A stretch of 64,000 nucleotides of DNA from JAKAAZ01 sp963817855 (GTDB taxonomy: Bacteria; Acidobacteriota; Terriglobia; Terriglobales; Acidobacteriaceae). The notes under the pieces were generated by a model. The model was not told where the DNA came from and ran no database searches. It saw nothing but the letters and a program-made list of their open reading frames with translations. Made by a program: the position numbers and the translations under genes. Where the stretch lies: the NCBI GenBank assembly GCA_963817855.1, contig CAWFQA010000001.1, forward strand, positions 868,001 through 932,000. The letters run 5' to 3'. Shown here in pieces: positions 16,233-28,351 of the stretch (within the stretch, counting starts at the first letter, position 1; every line of letters starts with the position of its first letter).

Positions 16233-17606
16233 ATGCAGAGAAGTCCGTCGCCAGATGTTTCGCTGGTCGGGGACGCCGGTCCCATCTCCTTCGCAGAAGC
16301 TTGCTCGATCGTTTCGGCGCAAGCGACTGCTATTCAAGCCAGTTTCGTCAGCGAAGCCGCAAATTGCGATCTGATCGATGCCCTGGGTCGCAAATTAGCC
16401 GTCGCGCTAATTGCGGACCGCGACCAGCCTCCATTTCCACGAGTCACGCGAGACGGGTTCGCGGTTCGGGCAAACGACGTGAACCCCGACACACTTTTGC
16501 GCGTGACGGGCCAGATTCGCGCCGGGGAGCGGTGGCCTGCGGGAAGTCCTCCAGTGGCCGCAGGGGAGGCGGTTGAAATTATGACGGGCGCGCCGTTACC
16601 ACCAGGAACCGACGCGGTATTGATGGTAGAACACGCGGAGGAAACCGGTGGCGCATCGGGGGCCAACGCGAGCGCTGACGTGCGGCTGCAACGATGGGTG
16701 CGCCCGCATGCCGGTCGAACTCTCGCACCGGGCGAAAACGTCGTTCCGGAGGGCAGTGAAGCTCGCCGCGGAGATGTTTTGTTGGAGCCTGGGTTTCGAC
16801 TTGGGCCGGAACAAATTGCACTGGCGGCATCCTGCGGTTTTCTTTCTGTTCCGGTTTTCCCCAAGCCGAATGTCGCCATTCTTGCAACCGGTGACGAACT
16901 TGTCGATCCCTCGGCACAGGTGGGATCATTCACAGGAATTTCGGGCGAAGCCCCGACCGCCATTCAACCGCATCAGATTTACGACTCCAATAGCCATGCC
17001 CTGGCCGCACTGGTGCAGCAGGCTGGCGGAAACCCCCTGCGACAACGCCCAGCGCGGGATGAGCGGGACGACTTGGCTAGCTCTATCCGGGAAGGGCTAC
17101 AGGCGACGCCTCTGTTGCTGCTGACCGGCGGCGTCTCTATGGGAAAATTCGATCTGGTCGAAGAAGTCCTCGCCGGGATGGGTGCGGAGTTTTTCATTAC
17201 CGGCGTAAAGATGCAACCGGGCAAGCCGATCGTCTTCGGTCGAGTTCCGGCAACAGCCGACCAACCCGCGCGCTATTTCTTCGGATTGCCAGGGAATCCA
17301 GTCTCCACCATGGTGACGTTTCGAGTCTTTGTCGCACCTTTGTTGGCGGCACTGGCGGGAGAACGGAATTGGCAGCCGAACATCGCGATGGCGAAGCTCG
17401 GCGGCGATCTTCGCATCAAGATGGGACTGACGCGATTTCTGCCAGCGGTTCTCGACACGGCGTCGCTGGTTCCGACGGTGAATCCAGTCCGCAGCCAGGG
17501 CTCTGGCGATCTGGCGGCGAACGCGCGCGCAAATTGTTATCTGATCGTCCCGGAGGATTGTGAACTTCTAAGCGCCAACCAGATTGTGCGCGTGCTGTTG
17601 CGCTAG
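16233..17606 (+). CDS. moeA: Molybdopterin molybdenumtransferase MoeA
   Basis: Inserts molybdate into adenylylated molybdopterin to form molybdenum cofactor. The 457-residue protein shows the MoeA blocks PFPRVTRDGFAV, EIMTGAPLPPGTDAVLMVE, PNVAILATGDELVD, LTGGVSMGKFDLVEEVL, KPIVFG and FGLPGNPVSTMVTF. A short insertion (residues 233-255, about FTGISGEAPTAIQPH) separates GDELV from the conserved YDSN segment. An earlier in-frame TTG at 16206 falls inside the hairpin and is unlikely. moaC follows after 74 nt, so the two probably form a cofactor operon. Confidence 0.94.
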   Translation: MQRSPSPDVSLVGDAGPISFAEACSIVSAQATAIQASFVSEAANCDLIDALGRKLAVALIADRDQPPFPRVTRDGFAVRANDVNPDTLLRVTGQIRAGERWPAGSPPVAAGEAVEIMTGAPLPPGTDAVLMVEHAEETGGASGANASADVRLQRWVRPHAGRTLAPGENVVPEGSEARRGDVLLEPGFRLGPEQIALAASCGFLSVPVFPKPNVAILATGDELVDPSAQVGSFTGISGEAPTAIQPHQIYDSNSHALAALVQQAGGNPLRQRPARDERDDLASSIREGLQATPLLLLTGGVSMGKFDLVEEVLAGMGAEFFITGVKMQPGKPIVFGRVPATADQPARYFFGLPGNPVSTMVTFRVFVAPLLAALAGERNWQPNIAMAKLGGDLRIKMGLTRFLPAVLDTASLVPTVNPVRSQGSGDLAANARANCYLIVPEDCELLSANQIVRVLLR

Positions 17607-17680
17607 TTCCTTGTCAGCCAGTCGTACAAACAGTGTCGCCGACGTGTAACTCCCAAGCCACTCCTGCTAGGCTGTTGGTG

Positions 17681-18157
17681 ATGGGCAAGCTATCGCATTA
17701 CGACTCTGCCGGTCGCGCGCACATGGTGGATGTCAGCGACAAAGCCGCGACGAAGCGCGAGGCGGAAGCGACCGCGATGGTCGAAATGTCCGCCGAAGTA
17801 CTGGCCGCGCTGCCTGCTAATCCCAAGGGCAATCCGCTGGAAGTCGCGCGCTTCGCCGGCATTCAGGCGGCTAAGCGGACGGCGGAATTGATTCCGATGT
17901 GTCATCCCCTGCCGCTGACATTTGTAGATGTCGTCACGGAAATTCGATCCACCGGCATCTTTATCCGCGCAACTGCGGCGACATCTGGACCGACCGGCGT
18001 GGAGATGGAGGCGATGGTGGCAGCCTCGATCGCCGCTTTGACCATCTATGACATGTGTAAGGCCATGGACAAGGGCATCCTCATCCGGGAGGTCGTGCTG
18101 GAGCGGAAGTCGGGGGGCAAGAGTGGAGAGTATCGCCGAGCTCCGCGAACCACATAA
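17681..18157 (+). CDS. moaC: Cyclic pyranopterin monophosphate synthase MoaC
   Basis: Second enzyme of molybdopterin synthesis: makes cyclic pyranopterin monophosphate from the MoaA product. The 158-residue protein, the normal family length, has LSHYDSAGRAHMVDVSDK at its start, LIPMCHPLPLT, GVEMEAMVAASIAALTIYDMCKAMDKG and the late basic LERKSGGKSGEY. The ATG at 17681 is correct: earlier in-frame starts add non-conserved residues. moaA is not in the window. The mscS-like gene starts 57 nt downstream. Confidence 0.95.
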   Translation: MGKLSHYDSAGRAHMVDVSDKAATKREAEATAMVEMSAEVLAALPANPKGNPLEVARFAGIQAAKRTAELIPMCHPLPLTFVDVVTEIRSTGIFIRATAATSGPTGVEMEAMVAASIAALTIYDMCKAMDKGILIREVVLERKSGGKSGEYRRAPRTT

Positions 18158-18214
18158 GGTATTTGCTGTCCGCTGTTCTTCGTTCATGGAGACACCGCAA
18201 CGCATGGAGAAAGA

Positions 18215-19366
18215 ATGCGCGAACTGCCCTTGCTCGTTAGTTTTGCTTTCTCAACCCAATGGCTGCGGTTGATCGAGCGCCATGTTCATCGCCTGGTTTT
18301 CGGTTCTTCTGTCCTGAGTGGAGCCCTGATCGCCGGTTTCGCGATCTATTGGGTCCTCTTTCATTTCATTTTTCGCAAATCCGTTTCGCCCACACATCAC
18401 CAAACTCTCCGCCGATTTCGCAAGCCGGCCTTCTGGATTCTCGTGGTTCTGGCGGCGATGGCCGCGGTCCCAACATTTGGCATCTCCGAGCAAGCCGATG
18501 CAATCACGGAACACGTCCTGCACATCATTTTCATCATTTTTCTAACCTGGCTTCTGATCGCCGGCGTCTATGCAGTTCAAGACATTCTGCTGCGTCGCTA
18601 TGACATAAACCTGGCGGACAACTTGCGGGCGCGACAAGTGCGCACACAGATGGCCGTGATGCGGCGCCTGGCGATTGGATTCATCGGGCTTCTTGCCGTG
18701 GGACTGGTCCTCTACACGTTCAATCACACCCGATTGTGGCAGGCTGGCGCGGGTCTGCTGGCATCCGCAGGCCTGGCTTCTCTCGCCCTTGCGGCGGCGG
18801 CAAAGACCACCGTCTCCAATCTTCTGGCCGGCATCCAGATTGCCCTAACCGAACCGATTCGCATCGACGACGTTGTGATTGTGGACGGCCAATGGGGCCG
18901 GATTGAAGAAATCACTGCGGCCTATGTTGTGGTGTGCATCTGGAATCTGCAACGCCTGATCGTTCCGCTCAGCTATTTCATTGAAAATCCATTTCAAAAT
19001 TGGACCCGCACCTCCGCCAACCTGATCGGCACCTGTTACATTTACGCGGATTATTCCTGTCCGATCGGTCCATTGCGGGAGGAATACCTGCGCGTGTTGA
19101 AGAGCACAGAATTGTGGGACGGCAAGGCGCAGGTGCTGCAGGTGACGGATCTGTTTGAGCAAACGATGCAGATTCGCGCACTGATGAGTGCCGCCGACTC
19201 TGGGAAATTGTTTGATCTGCGTTGTTATGTCCGGGAAAAGATGATTGCCTTTCTGCAGCAGAACTATCCACAGTGCCTGCCCAAGCAACGCATCAACGAA
19301 CTGCAGAACGCGCCGTGGGGACAAGCGAATGAGCAGCTGCAGCAGCTATCCGAATCACATTCTTGA
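18215..19366 (+). CDS. MscS-family mechanosensitive channel-like protein
   Basis: A 383-residue membrane protein with helices at about residues 28-51, 69-87, 101-123, 148-168 and 172-192. These are followed by the MscS-like pore helix and beta domain: GLASLALAAAAKTTVSNLLAGIQIALTEPIRIDDVVIVDGQWGRIEEI. The C-terminal domain continues with IVPLSYFIENPFQNWTR. Members release solutes on hypo-osmotic shock. The number of extra N-terminal helices places it outside the simple three-TM MscS type. It ends the plus-strand run that starts at moeA. Confidence 0.9.
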   Translation: MRELPLLVSFAFSTQWLRLIERHVHRLVFGSSVLSGALIAGFAIYWVLFHFIFRKSVSPTHHQTLRRFRKPAFWILVVLAAMAAVPTFGISEQADAITEHVLHIIFIIFLTWLLIAGVYAVQDILLRRYDINLADNLRARQVRTQMAVMRRLAIGFIGLLAVGLVLYTFNHTRLWQAGAGLLASAGLASLALAAAAKTTVSNLLAGIQIALTEPIRIDDVVIVDGQWGRIEEITAAYVVVCIWNLQRLIVPLSYFIENPFQNWTRTSANLIGTCYIYADYSCPIGPLREEYLRVLKSTELWDGKAQVLQVTDLFEQTMQIRALMSAADSGKLFDLRCYVREKMIAFLQQNYPQCLPKQRINELQNAPWGQANEQLQQLSESHS

Positions 19367-19385
19367 GGTTGACCGGAAGAGTAGT

Positions 19386-19459
19386 CATTCTGAACGAGCA
19401 CAGCGGAGCGAAGAATCCAGACGATGCGATTTCTTTTTGCCATCACCCTCTGGATTCTT
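19386..19459. repeat. Palindromic intergenic element
   Basis: AAGAATCCAG at 19411-19420 and its exact reverse complement CTGGATTCTT at 19450-19459 form a 10-bp stem with a 29-nt loop. The segment before it, TCATTCTGAACGAGCACAGC and the following GGAGCGAAGAATCC, resembles short dispersed intergenic elements of some soil bacteria. No second full copy occurs in this window. It lies in the gap between the converging genes at 19366 and 19524, so it may also act as a terminator. Confidence 0.45.
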
Positions 19460-19523
19460 GTTGCTACCCGCGGCGGCCTCAGAATGGCGGCTTAATTTTG
19501 GAATCCAATCAGCGAACTCTGCT

Positions 19524-19850
19524 CTATCGTCGCGAGCCTGGTTTCGTCAGGATGCGGAATGTGGTCCATGCGTTCGCAATGATCAGCGCACTGATCTGAA
19601 TCAGGACGGATGTCAGATATCCGGCATGTGTGTTGCGCAAAGCGGGAATGGCAAATTCAATGGCGACAGAAAATATCATCGCGACGAGGATTGAAATTCC
19701 TGCGATGCGATTCGCGCAATACCATGTCGCACTGTCACAGCGCGTGCGTTCATTCCGAAAACCGTAGATTGCGTTGGGACCTACCCATCCGAAGATCATT
19801 GGCAAGGAATAAAGCGTCGCGAGAATCGGGAAAGTCAACAGTAGAAACAT
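19524..19850 (-). CDS. SdpI-like membrane protein
   Basis: A 108-residue protein with about three hydrophobic segments (residues 3-22, 48-68, 76-96). The segment FGWVGPNAIYGFRNERTRCDSATWYCANRIAG matches the SdpI/YfhL signature (a conserved loop of type YRTxxSxxxxETWxxANRxAG). In Bacillus, SdpI gives immunity to the SdpC toxin, but the domain is widespread and here no toxin gene is near, so function is open. No clear ribosome site precedes the ATG. The conserved tail is short, as in single-domain family members. Confidence 0.75.
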   Translation of the reverse strand: MFLLLTFPILATLYSLPMIFGWVGPNAIYGFRNERTRCDSATWYCANRIAGISILVAMIFSVAIEFAIPALRNTHAGYLTSVLIQISALIIANAWTTFRILTKPGSRR

Positions 19851-19881
19851 AAGCTATTGTTTCAAGGAGGCTTACAAACGG

Positions 19882-19914
19882 AAAAACCGCCCGGCAACAG
19901 GGCGGTCTTTCCTT
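19882..19914 (-). terminator. Intrinsic terminator, probably bidirectional
   Basis: A 7-bp GC stem ACCGCCC/GGGCGGT (19886-19892 and 19900-19906) with a 7-nt loop. Read on the minus strand it is followed by five T residues; on the plus strand by CTTTCCTT. It lies downstream of the minus-strand DUF6599-like gene (stop 20244) and upstream of the SdpI-like gene, so it most likely separates those two transcripts. Confidence 0.65.
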
Positions 19915-20243
19915 CAAGGGAGAATAGTTCCAACGGAGGCAAAGCCATCAGAACTTTCTGGCGTCATACTATGAGCCGTACCAGAGGGTGTCAAGGCATT
20001 TCAGGTCCAAATTTTTATCAAAAATAAATGCTGTGGAATCATTGACTTACGGAAAATCGTTCGTCGCAATCTGGGAAAGCTGGTTTTTCTCCTAAAGTTC
20101 GCTTTTGGCCTTTCAATTGCTCAGTTAAGCTATTGATTCTAAATCGTATTCTTGGAAATTCCGAGGCAAAACGTCGCCACTTTCGTCCGATCCACAATGC
20201 GCGAGGCTTCGTCAAACGGGTTAATCACGATGGGAAAGTAACC
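19915..20243. other. AT-richer intergenic stretch
   Basis: The stretch from about 20000 to 20180 is visibly richer in A and T than its neighbours (for example AAATTTTTATCAAAAATAAA). It follows the DUF6599-like gene on the minus strand. I see no ORF with a ribosome site and no clear promoter pair. The plus strand has AAGGAGG at 19864-19870 with no ORF after it. Confidence 0.4.
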
Positions 20244-21444
20244 TCACTTGAGGTTCAATCGAATAAATTCCGAGGATCCGTCTTCCGGCAGTCCGGATTT
20301 ATTTCGTGATCGTTGCAATGCCGCGCGACCGGCACCCAGAAATATTCCCAGAACAATTGCAATCAACGCGAAGATTCCAACCAACGCGGCGACGTCCAGA
20401 ATAATTTGTGCGACCAGTTTTGGATCGTCGAGCTGTGGTCTCTGATGACCGAGGGTCACAATCTCTTCGTAGTGCACGCGTTGCAGCAGCTCATTCGCAG
20501 CTCCACTGGAATAGCTTCCCGAACTGATCGCAAGCAGTGGGCCCGATCGGCGCAACTGAATCGCGGAGGAATTGCTGTCAGTCAGCGCCGGTGTCCAAGG
20601 AGATTGCGCGCTGCCATGGCTTGCGAAATAGGCCTGGATCGCATGTTGCCGGTCAAGAGCGATATCTGAATCCGGATAGTTGATGATCGTGAGGGTGCCG
20701 GTGCCACCCAGCGCGTTGTATTCCGCCGTGACCACTTCTGCGCTGCGGCCAAAGTCCACCAGGCCGGGAGGAAGCACGCCACCGCTCATGACATACGATT
20801 GCGGGCCGATCGCGTATTTCACAGTTTGTTGTTCAAGATGCTGGTGAGGCAAGTAGTCGGGAAGCCTCGGCGGAGTTGCCTGGTTGGCGATAGCCTTCGG
20901 CAGCTGGCTCGCCAGGTCGCGAAGTTCGGCGGGGGACATGGGGGTGATGCGTTCGAAATTCGCATCGACCAAGGTCTTTCCGCTCCAGAAAAGCACGCGC
21001 TTGCCATCAAAGGCTGCGCCGCTTCCTATATCGGCTGCGGACATGGTGGGCCGGCGATAGAAGGTGAACGCGCCGAATGCGCCGGTCGCGTCTCCGAATT
21101 CCATGGCTTTCACTGCCAAATTCCCGTCATCGCGGGTATATCGTGCAGACTCGTATCGAGTGAATCCATATTCCTGCAATGGGACCGCGTCTCCTGGATC
21201 GGCGCCCGAGGCTTGCGTAGACTGATCCGGTGTTCCAGTGATCTGCCAGCCGGCGAACGTCTCAGGCAATAAAGGCTCGGATGCGGGGGATGCAGTTTCG
21301 GTCGGCGATGTACTCTTCGATGCGGTGACGGGCTGCTTGACCGGATGTGGTGCAGGGCGAGATTGTGCGTGTAAGACAAGGAGTCGTCAGGGTGACGATC
21401 AGAAGCGAAAGAAACGGTCGAGGTACAGACAAAGTCCGGAGCAT
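20244..21444 (-). CDS. DUF6599-like exported protein, frameshifted in the signal peptide
   Basis: The body (20244-21269 and its open extension) fits an acidobacterial DUF6599-type protein: PETFAGWQ near its start, MEFGDATGAFGAFTFYR, LPDYLPHQHLEQQTVKYAIGP, and a C-terminal membrane helix (AALVGIFALIAIVLGIFLGA). The only start in that frame is a TTG with no signal peptide. Upstream, an ATG at 21444 begins MLRTLSVPRPFLSLLIVTL in another frame. Removing one base near 21384-21387 joins it to LLVLHAQSRPAPHP, giving a perfect signal peptide with an AQ cut site. So one extra base probably breaks the gene. The function of the family is unknown; the C-terminal helix suggests a membrane-anchored periplasmic protein. 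It ends 31 nt before nothing on its strand and is followed by the 19886 terminator. Confidence 0.7.
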
Positions 21445-21474
21445 GGTTCCGAACTCAGACTATCATTCGGGCTG

Positions 21475-23565
21475 CTATTCGGCAGGGGCAGGCAGGGCTT
21501 CGACGGGGATTGTTTTTGCGATACGAACTCCGCTCATCCCGTCAACGTATTCCGCCACGCCGCGATAGAGTGCTTCGGCAAGTCGTTCACGATACCGGGG
21601 TCGCGAGAGTTTCGAGGCGCTTTCGGGATTGGTCAGGAACGAAATTTCTGCCAGGATCGAGGGCATCTGCGCTCCGATCAACACCACAAAGGGAGCCTGC
21701 TTGACGCCACGGTTCTTAAGTCCCGCATTGCCAGACACCATCCCGGCGTATAGCTGCTGCTGAACGTCCCCGGCGAATTCGCGCGATTCACCAATCTTGT
21801 CGCTCAGGGCGATCTTGCGCACCAGGTCCGACAGGTCATACACCGACCGATTGGAGTCGGCATTCTCCCTGCCCGCCACCACCATTGCGTCCGCGGACGT
21901 GGTGAAATTTAGAAAATAGGTCTCGACGCCGCGAACGTCTGGATCGGAGCTGGAGTTGGCGTGGATGGAGAGAAACAAATCGGCATGCGCCGCATTCGCG
22001 ATGGCCGTGCGCTCTTCCAGCGGAACAAATTGGTCGGTGCGGCGGGTATAAATGACCTCCGCACCCAAGCGCTGGTGCAAAAGATGCCCCAGGCGCAGCG
22101 CGACATCCAGAGCGACGTCTTTTTCTTCAATTCCACCCGGTCCGATGGTGCCGGAATCATGGCCGCCATGGCCCGCGTCAATCACAATGCGGCGAACTCG
22201 CAACCCCAGCACCCGAGCCATCGAGGGTTGCACAGTTGGCGTAGGTTCGGCCGCATGCGCCGGTAAGTGAGTCCCGGGAGAAGTCCGCTTCGCCATAGCA
22301 AGCGGCTTCGGGCTTGTCGCAGGCGGAATGGCGGCTGGGGACTGTGACGCAAATAACGGTGACGTGGGTGTCGGGGTGTGCTCGATCGGTGGCGCATCCT
22401 CTTGCGCAAAATCATTCGCCGTCGCAGGCTGCAGATCCACAATCAGCCGCGAAGGATTCGACAGCACGAAGGAGTTGAAGCTCACCGGTCCTTTCATCTG
22501 CAGCACCAATGTTGCTTGGCTGGGGGCGAGCATACTCACGCGCATGGAGCGAAGATTTTCATCGTGCGATGCCATGATTGGGTGATCCAACAAGGTGGCA
22601 GCCGATTGGGCCCCGAAAAAAATGACCGTGATCTGGCGGCCAGTCTGGTCTGAATAGGTGTGGTAGGGAACCGCGTCGCTGAGATAAATCGCAAGCCGCG
22701 TCGAACCATTCTCATCCCAATACCTCACATCCTTCAGCACGGCCGCCGAGGGCGATGCTTTGGCTGCGTTTGCACGTGTGGCAGTGTTCGCTGTTTTGCC
22801 ATCGGTCTCTGTTGTGCCTTCGGTCGCCGTTGTGGGGGACGGGCGCGCGGGTCTCAAGTCAGGATCGTTGTCGACCGAGATGAACCTGCCCGTACTGCTC
22901 GGTTCGACATGACTTTTTTCCGCCGGAGCTGATTCGGTTGGCACGAAAGGCGTTCTGGCAGACACAGCGGCCGTTTGTTTGGCCACGCGCACGTGAGCCA
23001 TGGAGGCAACCGCAATCGGCTTATCCTTCAGTCCAGCCCCTGCCTGTTCCGCCAGCGCATCGTTCGGATATTTTGTTAAGAAAAGGCGATAACTTTTCCT
23101 CGCCGCGGCGCGATCGTGCAGATCGTACTGCTGAATTTGCGCCTCCTCAAAGAGAGCTCGTTGGCGCAATGGACTGGTTGGATATTGATGCCGCAGGAAT
23201 TCCCATTGGGCGACCGCGTCGTGCAGCAACCTTTTATCGTGAGCGTAGCGTCCTTCATTCGCCAGCAGGCCGGCAACCGCAGCAATACTGCGGGGTGCAT
23301 CCGTAGAAGCTGGGTCGCCGTGGTAGACGGCGCGGTAGGCTTCGATCGCACGCTCGTAGTCGAGACGGCTTCGCTCGGCGACAGGTTTGGCTTGTAGTCG
23401 CCGCTGGATTGCGATGGCGCGCGCGTAGGCGACCTGGCTCGTATGGTGCGAACTGGAAGCCTGCACCGGCGAAGGGCACAGCAGGAATGTTCCCAGACTC
23501 AGCGATGCGACGCAGGCAACCGCGCCCGAGCGGGAAAAGAATCGATGGCAGAAGAGAAGAGGCAC
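21475..23565 (-). CDS. N-acetylmuramoyl-L-alanine amidase with TPR-like and AMIN domains
   Basis: Cleaves the amide bond between muramic acid and the peptide stem, probably in daughter-cell separation. The 696-residue protein has a signal peptide (up to about PSPVQA), a TPR-like helical region (about 55-170, with repeats such as LDYERAIEAYRAVYHGDP), a low-complexity Ala/Pro/Thr stretch, an AMIN domain (about 270-385, SAAVLKDVRYWDENGSTRLAIYL) and a C-terminal Amidase_3 domain: IVIDAGHGGHDSGTIGPGG, LEERTAIANAAHADLFLSIHAN, PSILAEISFLTN. These carry the zinc His, Glu, His and the catalytic Glu. I prefer a GTG start at 23565 because a promoter lies at 23602-23629; the ATG at 23685 would be upstream of it. 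Confidence 0.9.
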   Translation of the reverse strand: MPLLFCHRFFSRSGAVACVASLSLGTFLLCPSPVQASSSHHTSQVAYARAIAIQRRLQAKPVAERSRLDYERAIEAYRAVYHGDPASTDAPRSIAAVAGLLANEGRYAHDKRLLHDAVAQWEFLRHQYPTSPLRQRALFEEAQIQQYDLHDRAAARKSYRLFLTKYPNDALAEQAGAGLKDKPIAVASMAHVRVAKQTAAVSARTPFVPTESAPAEKSHVEPSSTGRFISVDNDPDLRPARPSPTTATEGTTETDGKTANTATRANAAKASPSAAVLKDVRYWDENGSTRLAIYLSDAVPYHTYSDQTGRQITVIFFGAQSAATLLDHPIMASHDENLRSMRVSMLAPSQATLVLQMKGPVSFNSFVLSNPSRLIVDLQPATANDFAQEDAPPIEHTPTPTSPLFASQSPAAIPPATSPKPLAMAKRTSPGTHLPAHAAEPTPTVQPSMARVLGLRVRRIVIDAGHGGHDSGTIGPGGIEEKDVALDVALRLGHLLHQRLGAEVIYTRRTDQFVPLEERTAIANAAHADLFLSIHANSSSDPDVRGVETYFLNFTTSADAMVVAGRENADSNRSVYDLSDLVRKIALSDKIGESREFAGDVQQQLYAGMVSGNAGLKNRGVKQAPFVVLIGAQMPSILAEISFLTNPESASKLSRPRYRERLAEALYRGVAEYVDGMSGVRIAKTIPVEALPAPAE

Positions 23566-23601
23566 GCGTCTAAGTTGCAGACAACACGCCAGAGCACCTT
23601 C

Positions 23602-23629
23602 AGTATAGGTTTTCCGGTGGGCGAAGCAA
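23602..23629 (-). promoter_or_regulatory. Sigma70-type promoter for the amidase gene
   Basis: On the minus strand, TTGCTT (23629-23624) is followed after 16 nt by TATACT (23607-23602). Transcription would start near 23595, about 30 nt before the GTG at 23565. This places the ATG at 23685 outside the transcript and supports the shorter protein. Confidence 0.5.
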
Positions 23630-23742
23630 AGGAAAAACAGACTCCATCCACACCTTGGGAACGTGCCTTGCGAATGACGTAGCATTCTTTCGGCGAGTCT
23701 GTGGGGCGATGTCCAAGGACGAATTTTCCCGTTCGATACAGC

Positions 23743-26709
<2,967 letters not shown>

Positions 26710-26789
26710 ACCCTTTGAGTTTAGCAATGGGACTACCCACTCAAGCCAAAGGATGGCTTGAATGGGTCACCGTCGACGGCCTAGCCAAA

Positions 26790-27405
26790 CTAATTTGGCA
26801 GATACTTCGATCGTGGGAATCCGACGACTCGGATGCGGAAGCAGCCGAAGGCCTCTTCTGATTCCAGCTTGAGTTTCCTCCACGCGCTATAGCTCGGCGG
26901 CCAGGGCGCGGAATGTGTTTTCCACCGCTAGTTGCGGGTAGTGGCGGAGAATCAGCGCGGCGCGCGGCAGGTGATAGGTAGAGCTGATGACCTCCGTCGT
27001 GTGCCATCCGTTCGCTTCCATAATTTTGTCGGAGTAGTAGATGTTCTGGATCGTGTTTTGGGCGTGGTCTTCCCGAAGGATCGCGGAGGCAGGAACGCCA
27101 TTGGCCTCTGCCAGCATTGCCATGGAATGGGCTTCGACAAACCGGTTGTGTGCAGCCGCGCCGGTCATGATGATGTGCCGGCTGACTCCCCGGTTAAACT
27201 CTCGGACACCTTCCATGACGCGCGCACGTTCCTCCGGTGATGGCGATCCATCGGCCATGGTGGGACAGCCAAGGACAATCAATGTCTCGACCTTGCCGAG
27301 CTGCGCGTCTTGCCGCGGCGCAAAAAAGTACAATCCGAAAACTACAGCTGTGTAGAGCGGGCAAAGGAGAAAAAAAAGGAGAAAAATCCGCCGCGCGGCT
27401 CGCAT
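26790..27405 (-). CDS. YdcF/DUF218-family membrane protein, frameshifted at the C-terminus
   Basis: N-terminal helix (residues 7-27), then the DUF218 fold: VETLIVLGCPTMADGSPSPEERARV, HIIMTGAAAHN, REDHAQNTIQNIYYS, VISSTYHLPRAALILR. In E. coli relatives have roles in envelope or polyprenyl-linked metabolism (ElyC, SanA), with no firm activity. The frame stops at 26887 after RALAAEL. Removing one base near 26887-26893 continues the protein as EYSAWRKLKLES and RVVGFPRSKYLPN to a stop at 26790, a plausible family C-terminus. So a single extra base seems to truncate it by about 32 residues. The function may survive. Upstream is recX, downstream alaS. Confidence 0.75.
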
Positions 27406-27487
27406 GGGCCTAGACTACACAGGCTTCTTCGCAGCCCAAAGCACGGCGAGGCGGCTTGCGTTGGATGGACATAAGATTAGCTTGGAT

Positions 27488-28069
27488 CTATGCGCTGGAT
27501 TCCGGCGTATCCAGGTCGATCTCGGCGACGGCTGCGAGGGTTGATTCCTCTACCTTCCAGGCCTTTAGCAGCGGGAAGATGGTGCCCATAGAGAAGCCGG
27601 CACGCACCAGACTGCGAACGATGCGCGCGGTTTCTTTTTCGTTGGTCGGCTTGCGCAGTCGTTTGCGCTCGATGTACTTGCGAGCCAATTCAACTTCGGG
27701 CAATTCAGCATAAGCGGCGTCCAGGGTGTCGCCGATCACTTGCTCGTGAACGCCGCGTTGCATCAAATCCTGTTGCACGCGACGTCGGCCAAATTTCTCA
27801 TTTTCCACCCTCAGCCGTGTGTAGTCGGAGGCGTAGCGGGTGTCGTCGAGATAATGGAGCTCCTTAAGCCGAAGAACGACGGCTTCCACCTTGGCCTCGC
27901 CAGCTTCGTCGGGCTCCACGCGGCGTCGCATCAACCGTTTCAACTCGGCGACGGTGCGCATTTTGCTGCCCAGGCTGCGAACTGCATACTCGTACAGTGC
28001 AGCCGCATCGAGCGGCTCCCGCGGCCGTTTGCTCCGGGTTTTCGACCGACTGAAAGTGCCAAAGGCCAC
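27488..28069 (-). CDS. recX: Regulatory protein RecX
   Basis: Binds and inhibits the RecA filament. The 193-residue protein has the three-helix repeat arrangement of RecX: LYEYAVRSLGSKMRTVAELKRLM, LKELHYLDDTRYASDYTRLR, FGRRRVQQDLMQRGV, then a C-terminal helical repeat (LARKYIERKRLRKPTNEKE). It starts at a GTG (28069) with an AGGAG site 7 nt upstream. recA is not in the window. The gap to the ydcF-type gene is 82 nt. Confidence 0.9.
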   Translation of the reverse strand: MAFGTFSRSKTRSKRPREPLDAAALYEYAVRSLGSKMRTVAELKRLMRRRVEPDEAGEAKVEAVVLRLKELHYLDDTRYASDYTRLRVENEKFGRRRVQQDLMQRGVHEQVIGDTLDAAYAELPEVELARKYIERKRLRKPTNEKETARIVRSLVRAGFSMGTIFPLLKAWKVEESTLAAVAEIDLDTPESSA

Positions 28070-28142
28070 AAATGTCTCCTGCCCAAATCCTACGCCGAGT
28101 TATGTGGCCACGACATGCAGTCCGGACTTGTGATCTGCGGAG

Positions 28143-28170
28143 TTGCAAGCCCGCCGCCGCTGCGTACAAT
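28143..28170 (+). promoter_or_regulatory. Candidate promoter upstream of the 28352 gene
   Basis: TTGCAA (28143-28148), 16 nt, TACAAT (28165-28170). It lies in the 282-nt gap between the divergent recX and 28352 genes. It would leave a leader of about 175 nt, so its use is uncertain. The rest of the gap shows nothing I can name. Confidence 0.35.
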
Positions 28171-28351
28171 CATGGCACTTGATTTCCGGGGCGTGGGGCA
28201 GCGCTCCGGCTGGGGTAATTCACTGTTAACTATCCAGTAACCTTGGTAACGCAAAAGAGGGGCAACGCATCCTAGAGATTGGCTTCTGAGGCTATGGTGA
28301 AACAGGGAAGACGCGGCATGCATTGAGAAGCCTCAAATCCCGAGGTCGGTT

